From assembly GCF_000242595.2 (NCBI RefSeq), contig NC_017098.1, positions 1,364,001 through 1,428,000 on the forward strand: a DNA stretch of 64,000 nucleotides, written 5' to 3'. This document shows, one piece after another, positions 1-7,843 of the stretch (the stretch's first letter is position 1; the number at the start of each line of letters is the position of its first letter). This DNA comes from Spirochaeta africana DSM 8902 (lineage in GTDB: Bacteria > Spirochaetota > Spirochaetia > DSM-27196 > DSM-8902). A program made the position numbers and the translations under genes. The notes under the pieces are model-generated. The model saw only the letters and a list, made by a program, of their open reading frames with translations, had not been told where the DNA came from and ran no database searches.

Positions 1-2
1 TG

Positions 3-941
3 ATTACCCACAAGCTGAAGGAGATCAAGGCGATAGCCGAACGCTGTACGGTGATTCGCCGCGGCCGCTATATCGGAACGGTCGAGGTGGCGGCCACCAG
101 CGAGGCGCAGATGGCGCAGATGATGGTCGGGCGCGAGGTGTCTTTCCATGTGGACAAGCAGCCCCGGCAGCCTGGTGAGGTTGTCCTGGAGATCCGTGAT
201 CTGGCGGTGCAGGATTCCCGCAAGCTGCCGGCGGTCAAGGGGGTGTCCTTGCAGCTGCGGCGTGGTGAGATCCTGGGGCTGGCCGGGGTGGACGGCAACG
301 GCCAGACCGAACTGGTCGAGGCGCTGATCGGGCTGCGCCGGGTCGAGAGCGGCAGTATTATTCTGGATGGCAGGGATATTACCAATGCCGGGATTCGCCA
401 GCGGATCGAGCAGGGGATTGCGCATATTCCGGAGGATCGGCAGAAGCGGGGGCTGGTGCTTGACTACAGCCTTGAGGAGAATCTGGTGCTCTCTACCCAT
501 CGGAAGCCTCCGTTTGCTCGCTGGGGACTGCTGCAGTTCCCGGCGATTCGCGCCCACGCCGATCGGATACGCCAGGCGTTTGATGTCCGGACCGCAAAAG
601 GTGTGGGGGTCAAAGCACGCACTATGTCCGGCGGGAATCAGCAGAAGGCGATTATCGGACGCGAGGTGGATCATTCACCCCTGGTGCTGGTAGCGGTGCA
701 GCCGACCCGCGGGCTGGATGTTGGCAGCATTGCCTATATTCACCGGCGTCTGGTGGAGAATCGCGAAGCGGGGAAGGCGGTGCTGCTGGTGTCCCTGGAA
801 CTGGACGAGATACTGGATCTTTCCGACCGTATCGCGGTTATCAATCACGGCGAGATTGTCGGTGAGGTCGAGGCGGCGGCTACCAACGAGTATGAGGTAG
901 GTCTGATGATGGCCGGGGTTCACAAGGAGAGCACTTCATGA
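3..941 (+). CDS. Nucleoside/sugar ABC transporter ATPase, 5' truncated by window edge
   Basis: The open frame enters from the left edge, and 312 codons are visible. The first residues (ITHKLKEIKAIAERCTVI) are the end of a first ABC domain containing its H-loop. A complete second ABC domain follows: Walker A GVDGNGQTE near visible residue 95, signature SGGNQQK near 209 and Walker B-type QPTRGLDVG near 228. Two fused ABC domains with the GxxGNGQ Walker A are typical of the CUT2/BMP-associated ATPases such as Bacillus YufO/NupO. It would power uptake of a nucleoside at the cytoplasmic face of the membrane. It overlaps the next permease gene by 4 nt (ATGA), and deoC and cdd downstream support a nucleoside substrate. 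Confidence 0.9.
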   Translation: MTHKLKEIKAIAERCTVIRRGRYIGTVEVAATSEAQMAQMMVGREVSFHVDKQPRQPGEVVLEIRDLAVQDSRKLPAVKGVSLQLRRGEILGLAGVDGNGQTELVEALIGLRRVESGSIILDGRDITNAGIRQRIEQGIAHIPEDRQKRGLVLDYSLEENLVLSTHRKPPFARWGLLQFPAIRAHADRIRQAFDVRTAKGVGVKARTMSGGNQQKAIIGREVDHSPLVLVAVQPTRGLDVGSIAYIHRRLVENREAGKAVLLVSLELDEILDLSDRIAVINHGEIVGEVEAAATNEYEVGLMMAGVHKESTS

Positions 942-2005
942 GGCTGCGCATCAATAGAGAGTTTTTAATCGGGTTGATCACGGTAGCCCTCGGGTTGATT
1001 GCCGGTGCACTGCTGATGCTGCTGACCGGGCATGATCCGGTGCGGGGGTATCGCTTTCTGTTTGCCGGTAGTTTGATGAACATCGAGCGGATCGGGAATA
1101 CCCTGGCTATGGCAACCCCGCTGATCCTGACCGGGCTGTCGGTCGGGTTTGCCTTTCGCACCGGGCTGTTCAATATCGGGGCCTCGGGTCAGGTGCTGAT
1201 GGGCGGGCTGGCGGCCACTATTATCGGGCTGACCGTGCCCCTGCCGCGCCCCCTGCTGCTGAGTGTGATGGCACTCGGCGCGACAGCTGGCGGGGCTTTG
1301 TGGGGGCTGGTCCCCGGTTTGCTCAAGGCTCGCTACAACGTGCATGAGGTTGTCGCAACCATCATGATGAACTGGATTGCCTACTGGGTGACCTACTACA
1401 CCATCCGTAATCACTTCAGTCGTGCCGGACTGGCTACCGAGTCACGCCGGCTGGGGCGTGCAGCCTCTCTGCAAACCGACTGGTTGAGCAATCTGTTCAA
1501 TGGATCCTATATCAATCTCGGCATCTTTGTGGCGCTGGCTGCGGTGGTGATCGTGGCGATTATCCTGAACCGAACGGTGCTGGGATTCCAGCTGAAAGCG
1601 GTAGGCTTTAACCGCTTCGCGGCCGAGAATGCCGGGATCAGTGTAAACCGCAATATCGTGCTGTCGATGATGATTGCCGGCGGGCTTTCCGGGCTGGCCG
1701 GGCTTACCTTCTACACCGGCTATGCGGTGAACATGGAGATCGGCAGGATGCCGGCAATCGGGTTTGACGGTATTGCGGTAGCCCTGCTGGGTGCCTCCTC
1801 GCCGTTCGGTATCCTGGGGGCGGCCTTGTTCTTCGGTATTTTGCAGTCAGGGAAGGGCTTTATGAGCGCGATGACCGCCATTCCGCCGGAGATCGGCGAC
1901 ACGATCATCGCCTCGATCATCTATTTTGCGGCAACTGCGGTGCTTATCCGCAAGCTTATTGCGTATTGGGCTCAGCGCCTGGCACCAGAGAAGGGAGACG
2001 AGTGA
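938..2005 (+). CDS. Nucleoside ABC transporter permease (YufP/NupP-like)
   Basis: This 355-residue protein is hydrophobic throughout, with about eight to ten predicted membrane segments beginning near residue 8. It resembles the BPD_transp_2 permeases of the BMP/YufP group, whose members carry conserved features such as LTGLSVGFAFRTGLFNIG near residue 62 and the EAA-like loop around GFNRFAAENAGIS near residue 225. It forms half of the inner-membrane channel. The ATG overlaps the ATPase stop codon, so translation is probably coupled. The second permease starts 1 nt after its stop codon. Nucleoside specificity is inferred from the downstream deoC and cdd genes. Confidence 0.9.
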   Translation: MRLRINREFLIGLITVALGLIAGALLMLLTGHDPVRGYRFLFAGSLMNIERIGNTLAMATPLILTGLSVGFAFRTGLFNIGASGQVLMGGLAATIIGLTVPLPRPLLLSVMALGATAGGALWGLVPGLLKARYNVHEVVATIMMNWIAYWVTYYTIRNHFSRAGLATESRRLGRAASLQTDWLSNLFNGSYINLGIFVALAAVVIVAIILNRTVLGFQLKAVGFNRFAAENAGISVNRNIVLSMMIAGGLSGLAGLTFYTGYAVNMEIGRMPAIGFDGIAVALLGASSPFGILGAALFFGILQSGKGFMSAMTAIPPEIGDTIIASIIYFAATAVLIRKLIAYWAQRLAPEKGDE

Positions 2006-2006
2006 T

Positions 2007-2954
2007 ATGTGGGATATCGTACGCAACATCTTTCCCTATGCGATAGCCTTTACGGCCCCGATCATGATTACCGCGCTGGGCGGTCTGTTCAGCGAACGCA
2101 GCGGGGTGGTGAATATCGGCCTGGAGGGGCTGATGGTTATTGGCTCCTTTGCGGCTGCCTTTTTTGCTGCAACCATGGTGCCGGTCATCGGTCCGGCGGC
2201 GGTGTGGCTCAGTCTGCCGGTGGCTATGCTGGCCGGGGGGGCGTTTGCCCTGCTGCATGCCTTTGCCAGTATCAATCTGAATGCGGACCAGATTATCAGC
2301 GGTACCGCGATAAATATGATTGCCGGCTCGCTGACGGTGTTCTTTGCGCGGACCTTTACCGGCTCCGGGATTATTCAGCTGCGGTTGGGTTTGCCGCGCT
2401 TTAATGTACCACTGCTGGTTGATATCCCGGTTATCGGCCCATTGCTGTTCCGGCAGACCTATGGCACCACCTGGATCATCCTGCTTATCCTGGCGATCAG
2501 CACTTTCGTGCTGTACAAGACCCCGTTCGGGATGCGCCTGCGGGCCTGCGGGGAGCACCCACAGGCGGTGGATGCTGCCGGGATTAATGTGTATCGTCTG
2601 CGCTACAGTGCGGTGGTGATCTCGGGGGCATTGGCCGGATTGGGCGGAGCGTCTATTCTGGTTACCTATTCCGGCGAGTTCAGCGGATCTGTTGCCGGTA
2701 TCGGGTTCCTTGCCCTGGCGGCGCTGATATTCGGGCAGTGGAAACCGTGGGGAATACTCGGCTCCACCGTGTTTTTCGGTTTTGCGGCTACTATGGCCAA
2801 CGCCAGTCAGGCCGAACCGGCGCTGCAGGCTGTGCCGGAGGTTCTACTCAAGGTGTTCCCCTATGTCATGACGTTGCTGGCACTGATGTTGTTCTCCAGA
2901 CGCTCACAGGCCCCGCAGGCAATCGGCGAACCCTTTGACCAGGGAAAACGATAA
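2007..2954 (+). CDS. Nucleoside ABC transporter permease (YufQ/NupQ-like)
   Basis: This is a 315-residue polytopic membrane protein and the second permease of the importer. The frame is open upstream, but the ATG at 2007 fits best: it lies 1 nt after the previous stop codon, has GGGAG just upstream, and gives the normal family N-terminus MWDIVRNIF. The segment FSERSGVVNIGLEGLM near residue 29 is the typical BMP-family permease motif, matching the NIG motif of its partner. Family members are usually about 300-320 residues. It is followed after 16 nt by deoC. Confidence 0.9.
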   Translation: MWDIVRNIFPYAIAFTAPIMITALGGLFSERSGVVNIGLEGLMVIGSFAAAFFAATMVPVIGPAAVWLSLPVAMLAGGAFALLHAFASINLNADQIISGTAINMIAGSLTVFFARTFTGSGIIQLRLGLPRFNVPLLVDIPVIGPLLFRQTYGTTWIILLILAISTFVLYKTPFGMRLRACGEHPQAVDAAGINVYRLRYSAVVISGALAGLGGASILVTYSGEFSGSVAGIGFLALAALIFGQWKPWGILGSTVFFGFAATMANASQAEPALQAVPEVLLKVFPYVMTLLALMLFSRRSQAPQAIGEPFDQGKR

Positions 2955-2970
2955 ACAGAAAGGATGTAGT

Positions 2971-3633
2971 ATGGATATTGCACAGTATATTGATCATACC
3001 CTTCTCAAGGCGGTTGCCCGCTCCGAGGATGTCGAACAGCTCTGCCGCGAGGCTGTTGAGTACGGTTTTGCCTCGGTTTGCGTGAACTCCTGCTGGGTTC
3101 CCCTGGCATCCCGACTGCTGCAGGACAGCGGTGTGGCGGTGTGCACCGTGGTCGGGTTTCCCCTTGGAGCCGCAGCCAGTGAGGCCAAGGCCGCCGAGGC
3201 AGCGCTGGCGGTACAGCAGGGTGCTGGCGAGATCGACATGGTTATGAATATAGGCTGGCTCAAATCAGGCATGCAGCAGGAGGTGCAGGATGATATCTCG
3301 GCGGTTCGGGCAGCCTGTCCAGGCGCCGTGCTCAAGGTGATTATCGAGACCTGCTACCTGACCGACGACGAGAAGCGCATCGCCTGTCGCTGTGCGGTTG
3401 CCGCTGGCGCCGATTTTGTCAAAACCTCGACCGGGTTTGGTACCGGGGGCGCAATCCGTGAGGATCTCGAGCTGATGCTGGCCGAGGTGGGTGACGCCGC
3501 CAGGGTCAAGGCATCGGGAGGTGTGCGCGATCGCGAGACGGCCGAGGATTATATCCAGCTGGGGGTAGCCCGCCTGGGCACCTCGAGCGGGGTTGCTCTG
3601 GCAGGTGGCTCGGCAGCCACCGAAGGCTACTGA
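2971..3633 (+). CDS. deoC: Deoxyribose-phosphate aldolase
   Basis: DeoC converts 2-deoxyribose-5-phosphate to glyceraldehyde-3-phosphate and acetaldehyde, the last step in deoxynucleoside catabolism. The 220-residue length is standard for bacterial DeoC. The N-terminus IAQYIDHTLLK is the family signature, VLKVIIETCYL near residue 130 is the second conserved strand, and FVKTSTGFGTGGA near residue 156 holds the Schiff-base lysine. The start at 2971 is preceded by AAAGGATG. Its place after the transporter and immediately before cdd makes a coherent nucleoside salvage operon. Confidence 0.97.
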   Translation: MDIAQYIDHTLLKAVARSEDVEQLCREAVEYGFASVCVNSCWVPLASRLLQDSGVAVCTVVGFPLGAAASEAKAAEAALAVQQGAGEIDMVMNIGWLKSGMQQEVQDDISAVRAACPGAVLKVIIETCYLTDDEKRIACRCAVAAGADFVKTSTGFGTGGAIREDLELMLAEVGDAARVKASGGVRDRETAEDYIQLGVARLGTSSGVALAGGSAATEGY

Positions 3634-3634
3634 T

Positions 3635-4084
3635 ATGTCCCGGCGCTCTGATCACCGCGAGGGGCCGGCTGGCCGGATACCATCGATTGAGACACTGATC
3701 TCGGAGGCCCGCGCCGCCCGCTGCAACGCCTATGTGCCGTATTCCGGTTTTCAGGTCGGTGCCGCGCTGCTGACCACCGACGGGCGGATTTTTCATGGCT
3801 GCAATGTAGAGAATGCCTCATACGGGCTGTGTAACTGCGGTGAGCGCACCGCTTTTTTTGCTGCTGTAGCTGCGGGAGTGCGGCCCGGGGAGTTTGCCCG
3901 GCTGGTAGTAGCCGGAGATACCCCAGGACCGATCTCACCCTGTGGGGCCTGTCGGCAGGTTATGGTGGAGCTTGGCGGGGCCGGGTTGCCGGTTACCCTG
4001 GTTAACCTGGGCGATGCGCGTCTGGACACCACCGCCGGTGAGCTGCTGCCCGGGGCATTTGCTGCTGACGACATGGCCGATTGA
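3635..4084 (+). CDS. cdd: Cytidine deaminase
   Basis: This enzyme of 149 residues hydrolyses cytidine and deoxycytidine to uridine and deoxyuridine. The zinc site is clear: CNVENASYG, then CGERTAFFAA carrying the catalytic glutamate, then PCGACRQVM with the two further cysteine ligands. Most homologues read CAERT where this one reads CGERT, a tolerated change. The start at 3635 lies 1 nt after the deoC stop. An N-terminal extension of about 15 polar residues precedes the core domain. It is the last gene of the nucleoside operon; a separate promoter for the next gene lies just downstream. Confidence 0.96.
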   Translation: MSRRSDHREGPAGRIPSIETLISEARAARCNAYVPYSGFQVGAALLTTDGRIFHGCNVENASYGLCNCGERTAFFAAVAAGVRPGEFARLVVAGDTPGPISPCGACRQVMVELGGAGLPVTLVNLGDARLDTTAGELLPGAFAADDMAD

Positions 4085-4124
4085 GACAGGACTGTCCGGC
4101 AGAGGCACCGGGTCCAGATGTCGT

Positions 4125-4152
4125 TTGCCAATTACCCGGAACATGCTACAGT
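4125..4152 (+). promoter_or_regulatory. Sigma-70-type promoter for the arginine deiminase-like gene
   Basis: TTGCCA at 4125-4130, a 16-nt spacer and TACAGT at 4147-4152. The -10 box ends 6 nt before the ATG at 4159 and there is no Shine-Dalgarno, so transcription would begin at or next to the start codon (leaderless mRNA). Confidence 0.6.
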
Positions 4153-4158
4153 ATCGAC

Positions 4159-5415
4159 ATGGAAATCCAGCTTGAATCAGAGATTGGCCCCCTGCGCACG
4201 GTTGTGGTGCATACCCCCGGTTCAGAGATTGAGTCCGTTACCCCGGCCAGTGCCGAGGAATTGCTGTACAACGATGTGATACCGCTGGATGATGTACAGC
4301 AGGAACACACCCAGCTGATGGCTGTGTTGAATCGGGTTTCTGCGGTGGTGCAGTCCACGGATCTGCTGCGGCAGGCGGTGGTAACCAGCGAGCAGCGTCG
4401 CGAACTTGCCCTGTCGCTCATGAGGCCAGAGGTTCGGCAACGGGCGGATAGTGGCTGGCTGCGGGAATTGAGTGAACTCTCCCCCGAAGCATTTCTGCAG
4501 GCGGCTATTCAGGGGGTCCCGAACCGGCGAGCCAGTTTTGCCGATTTCCTGTCCCGGCGACGCTACGACATTCCCGCTCTGCCCAACTGGTATTTTATGC
4601 GGGATGCGGCGATGGCCTACCATCGCGGTATCGTTATCGGGGCTATGGCCTATCCGGTACGGCGCAACGAGGCCTTGCTGGCACGCGCCATGCTGGCGCC
4701 GTATTCACCGGTTATATGGGACGGCAGCTGTGCTCGGGACCCGGAGATATCGCTGGAGGGGGGAGACTTTCTGGTAGCCAGGCGGGACCTGCTGGTAGTG
4801 GGGTTGTCGGAGCGAACCTCGGCAGCAGGTCTTGATCAGCTGCTGACCGCCTTGCAGCAGTACCGCACAGAAGCGGGACTGGATATACCGTTCGAGGTGA
4901 TTGCGGTGCAGCTGCCGCACGAGCGGACCTGTATCCACCTGGATATGGCCGTAACCCAGCTGGATCTTGACTGCATGCTGGTCTACGAACCCCTTATTCT
5001 GGGGCGCCGCCGAGCACCGGTGGTGCGCTGTCAGGTGGTGCCGGGGAAACCCCCGCGTATTTTTTATGCTGATTCCCTCCCGGCGGCGCTGGCGGCAGCC
5101 GGGATGCCGGTTCAGACTGTAGCCTGTGGCGGTGTCGACCCGGTGGTAGCCGAGCGTGAGCAATGGCTGGCCGGCACCAATATGTTCAGCTACGGCCCCG
5201 GCAAGGCGATCGGCTATGACTGCAACCGCGCCACACTCGAGGAGCTGGATCGAGCCGGCTTCGAGATTGTCCGGGCCGATGATGTCCTTAGCGGCGTATC
5301 CGACCCCCTGGCTCCCGGACGCCGGATTATTGCCGTGAGCGGTACCGAGCTGGCCAGGGGAGGAGGCGGTGTCCGCTGCATGACCCTGCCGCTGTATCGT
5401 GATCCCGTTGATTGA
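4159..5415 (+). CDS. arcA: Arginine deiminase-like protein
   Basis: The 418-residue protein matches the arginine deiminase fold of the guanidino-group-modifying superfamily. It has the N-terminal GPLRTVVVHTPG, a central NWYFMRDAAMAY corresponding to the FTRD region, LEGGDFLV with the conserved acidic residues near 197, HLDMAVTQLD with the catalytic His-Asp near 260, and a C-terminal RCMTLPLYR containing the nucleophilic cysteine. It should convert arginine to citrulline and ammonia. No arcB or arcC is adjacent, so it may work alone in arginine or pH metabolism. The start was set by the promoter geometry (see the promoter at 4125), which puts the ATG at +1. Confidence 0.88.
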   Translation: MEIQLESEIGPLRTVVVHTPGSEIESVTPASAEELLYNDVIPLDDVQQEHTQLMAVLNRVSAVVQSTDLLRQAVVTSEQRRELALSLMRPEVRQRADSGWLRELSELSPEAFLQAAIQGVPNRRASFADFLSRRRYDIPALPNWYFMRDAAMAYHRGIVIGAMAYPVRRNEALLARAMLAPYSPVIWDGSCARDPEISLEGGDFLVARRDLLVVGLSERTSAAGLDQLLTALQQYRTEAGLDIPFEVIAVQLPHERTCIHLDMAVTQLDLDCMLVYEPLILGRRRAPVVRCQVVPGKPPRIFYADSLPAALAAAGMPVQTVACGGVDPVVAEREQWLAGTNMFSYGPGKAIGYDCNRATLEELDRAGFEIVRADDVLSGVSDPLAPGRRIIAVSGTELARGGGGVRCMTLPLYRDPVD

Positions 5416-5493
5416 TCCCCGGAATCTGACGGTCGCCATCCCCGCCGCCCATCCACTCCCGTCGATGCAAATGCAGGATCGGGCTCTATCGGT

Positions 5494-5499
5494 TATACT
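5494..5499 (+). promoter_or_regulatory. Possible -10 element upstream of the trehalose synthesis gene
   Basis: TATACT lies 45 nt before the ATG at 5544. The base pairs at the expected -35 distance do not resemble TTGACA, so this is a weak call. The gene has a normal leader with the Shine-Dalgarno GAGGAGG at 5532-5538. Confidence 0.35.
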
Positions 5500-5543
5500 G
5501 GTAGGGAACTGTACACCTGCATTCTGCATACGAGGAGGAGACA

Positions 5544-7760
5544 ATGAAGACTGTAGATCGAAGCATTCCGCGTGAACGGGTGGTAGTGGTATCCAATCGT
5601 CTGGCGGTCTCGGTACACCTCATTGGTGATTCTATCGAGTATCGTCAGAGCATGGGCGGGCTGGCCACCGGACTGTCGAGTCTGCGCGGGGACTATAGAA
5701 TGCTCTGGGTCGGATGGCCGGGGCTGCCAAGCGAGGGGCTGTCCGATACGCAACGCAGAGAGATCGATGCCCGTTTGATTGCCGATTATGACAGTGTCCC
5801 GGTCGACCTTTCGGAGCAGGATATCCAGGAGTTTTATCTCGGGTTCTGTAACAACACCGTGTGGCCGCTGTTCCACTATTTCCCCAGTTTTGTGGAATAC
5901 GATCACCATACCTGGGAGGCCTATCAGCGCGTTAACCGACTCTATTTCGAGCGCCTGAAACCGCAGCTGTCTCCTGATGACATTGTGTGGGTACACGACT
6001 ATCAGCTCATGCTGCTGCCGCAGCTGATACGGGAAGTCTTCCCCGAGATCCGCATCGGATATTTTTTGCATATTCCCTTCCCCTCGTATGAGCTGTTCCG
6101 GCAGCTGCCATGGCGACGAGAGATCCTGGAAGGCCTGATGGGGGCTGATCTGATCGGGTTTCATACCTACGACTATGCCCGGCATTTCCTTTCTGCGGTA
6201 CGGCGAATTGAGGGGATGGATCATCAACTTGGCCGGTTGTATCACGACGGGCGCCAGGTCGGGGTCGAGGTGTTCCCCATGGGGATCGACTACGCCAAGT
6301 TTGCCGAGTCTTCTCAGCAGCCGGTTGTCCAGCAGCACATCGAGGCGATCAAGGCCAGCCGAAACGGCCGTCGCATGATCCTGTCGGTAGACCGGCTCGA
6401 TTACAGCAAAGGGATACCGAATCGCCTGTGGGGGTTCCGGCATTTCCTGGATGCCTATCCGGACTGGCACGGCAAGGTAACCCTGACCATGATAGTCGCA
6501 CCCAGTCGGGAGGGGGTGCCCCAGTATCAGGAACTGAAACGCAGCGTGGAGGAATTGGTAAGCGACATCAACGGGGTATACGGCACCATCGATTGGGTGC
6601 CGGTGCAGTACTTCTATCGTGCATTCCCGTTTCTGGAGCTGGCCGGCATGTATAACCAGGCAGATGTTCTGCTGGTTACCCCGATCCGGGACGGCATGAA
6701 TCTGATAGCCAAGGAGTATATTGCTGCCAAAACAGACGGAAACGGGGTGGTAATCCTGAGTGAGACTGCGGGAGCAGCCAGGGAGCTTGGCGAGCCGATT
6801 CTGATCAATCCGACAAATCTCCCGGAGATCGGTGAGGCCATCCATCGGGCCCTGACCATGACGGATCAGGATAAGGCCCGACGGAATTCGGTGATGCATG
6901 AGCGACTGCGCCGGTATGACATCCAGATGTGGTCGCATGAGTTTATTTCCAAACTGAAACAGGTATCCGAGGATGGCGAGAAACCGGGAGCCAGGCCGCT
7001 GCAGGACGCCGGGATGCGCACAGTACGTGACCGGTATCGGGATGCTGCTCACCGTTTGCTGCTGCTGGACTATGACGGTACCCTTGTCGGATTTCAGAAC
7101 ACCCCCGAGGATGCCGTGGCAGATGATGAGCTCAAATCGCTGATCCGTCGTCTGGCAGATGTGTCTGGCAACGAGGTCGTTATTATCAGCGGGCGCGACA
7201 AGGATTTTCTGGAATCTCAGTGGGGTGAACTTCCGGTCGGGCTGATTGCCGGGCATGGGGTGTGGCAGCGGCGTATCGGGGGGCAGTGGCAGGTTGCCGA
7301 AACCCTGGACATAAAGTGGAAAAATGCAGTGCGACCGGTGCTGCGGCGATACTGTGATCGAACCCCCGGCTCCAGTGTTGAGGAAAAGGCATTTTCACTG
7401 GCCTGGCACTACCGACGCTGCGAACCGGAACTGGCCGCGGTCCGGCTGGGAGAGCTGAGGGATGCCCTGCTGAGTTTGACATCGAATCTGAATGTCTCGG
7501 TGCTGGATGGCAACAAGGTTCTGGAAATCAAGAACAGCAGCGTCAACAAGGGACGGGGGGCTGCACGGTATATGCAGGATCGCGATTTCCCGTTTGTACT
7601 GGCAATCGGCGATGATCATACCGACGAGGATATGTTTGCAGCCTTGCCGGATCAGGCGGTGACGATCAAGGTTGGCGCGCAGCAGACGGTAGCTGACTGG
7701 TTCCTGCCGGGGCCGAAGGCGGTACGCCGATTGCTGCAGGGATTGGCAGAGATCGAATAA
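5544..7760 (+). CDS. Bifunctional trehalose-6-phosphate synthase/phosphatase (OtsA-OtsB fusion)
   Basis: 738 residues with two domains. Residues 1-470 are a GT20 synthase (UDP-glucose + glucose-6-P to trehalose-6-P): SNRLAVSV near 18, GGLATGL near 43, VHDYQLMLLP near 149, HIPFPSYELFR near 176 and DRLDYSKGIPNR near 281. Residues 495-738 are an HAD-type phosphatase: LDYDGTLVG near 509, IISGRDKDF near 548 and GDDHTDEDMF near 690. Fusion lets trehalose-6-P pass directly to trehalose, a compatible solute suited to a saline or alkaline spirochaete. A strong GAGGAGG precedes the ATG. The next genes are a GH65 phosphorylase and beta-phosphoglucomutase, which could reuse the product. Confidence 0.95.
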   Translation: MKTVDRSIPRERVVVVSNRLAVSVHLIGDSIEYRQSMGGLATGLSSLRGDYRMLWVGWPGLPSEGLSDTQRREIDARLIADYDSVPVDLSEQDIQEFYLGFCNNTVWPLFHYFPSFVEYDHHTWEAYQRVNRLYFERLKPQLSPDDIVWVHDYQLMLLPQLIREVFPEIRIGYFLHIPFPSYELFRQLPWRREILEGLMGADLIGFHTYDYARHFLSAVRRIEGMDHQLGRLYHDGRQVGVEVFPMGIDYAKFAESSQQPVVQQHIEAIKASRNGRRMILSVDRLDYSKGIPNRLWGFRHFLDAYPDWHGKVTLTMIVAPSREGVPQYQELKRSVEELVSDINGVYGTIDWVPVQYFYRAFPFLELAGMYNQADVLLVTPIRDGMNLIAKEYIAAKTDGNGVVILSETAGAARELGEPILINPTNLPEIGEAIHRALTMTDQDKARRNSVMHERLRRYDIQMWSHEFISKLKQVSEDGEKPGARPLQDAGMRTVRDRYRDAAHRLLLLDYDGTLVGFQNTPEDAVADDELKSLIRRLADVSGNEVVIISGRDKDFLESQWGELPVGLIAGHGVWQRRIGGQWQVAETLDIKWKNAVRPVLRRYCDRTPGSSVEEKAFSLAWHYRRCEPELAAVRLGELRDALLSLTSNLNVSVLDGNKVLEIKNSSVNKGRGAARYMQDRDFPFVLAIGDDHTDEDMFAALPDQAVTIKVGAQQTVADWFLPGPKAVRRLLQGLAEIE

Positions 7761-7776
7761 AAACAAGTCTGGACAA

Positions 7777-7843
7777 TTGCAGAGCTGCCCGCATCGTGGT
7801 AGACTTATTTTGGCGTTAGTAACGCGAAAGGAAGCAGCTCTGC
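7777..7843 (+). promoter_or_regulatory. Promoter with nested palindromes controlling the GH65/pgmB operon
   Basis: TTGCAG at 7777-7782, a 17-nt spacer and TAGACT at 7800-7805 form a plausible promoter with the start site near 7812. Exactly there lies a perfect 13-bp palindrome, GCGTTAGTAACGC, at 7813-7825. A second, wider inverted repeat (GCAGAGCTGC at 7779-7788 and GCAGCTCTGC at 7834-7843) spans the promoter, and its right arm abuts the ATG. The layout suggests a repressor operator and possibly RNA-level control. Confidence 0.55.

Noticed and set aside
5493-7256. A 587-codon minus-strand frame opposite the trehalose gene
   Set aside because: The plus strand encodes an unmistakable OtsA-OtsB protein; the minus frame shows no motif and is a codon-bias shadow.
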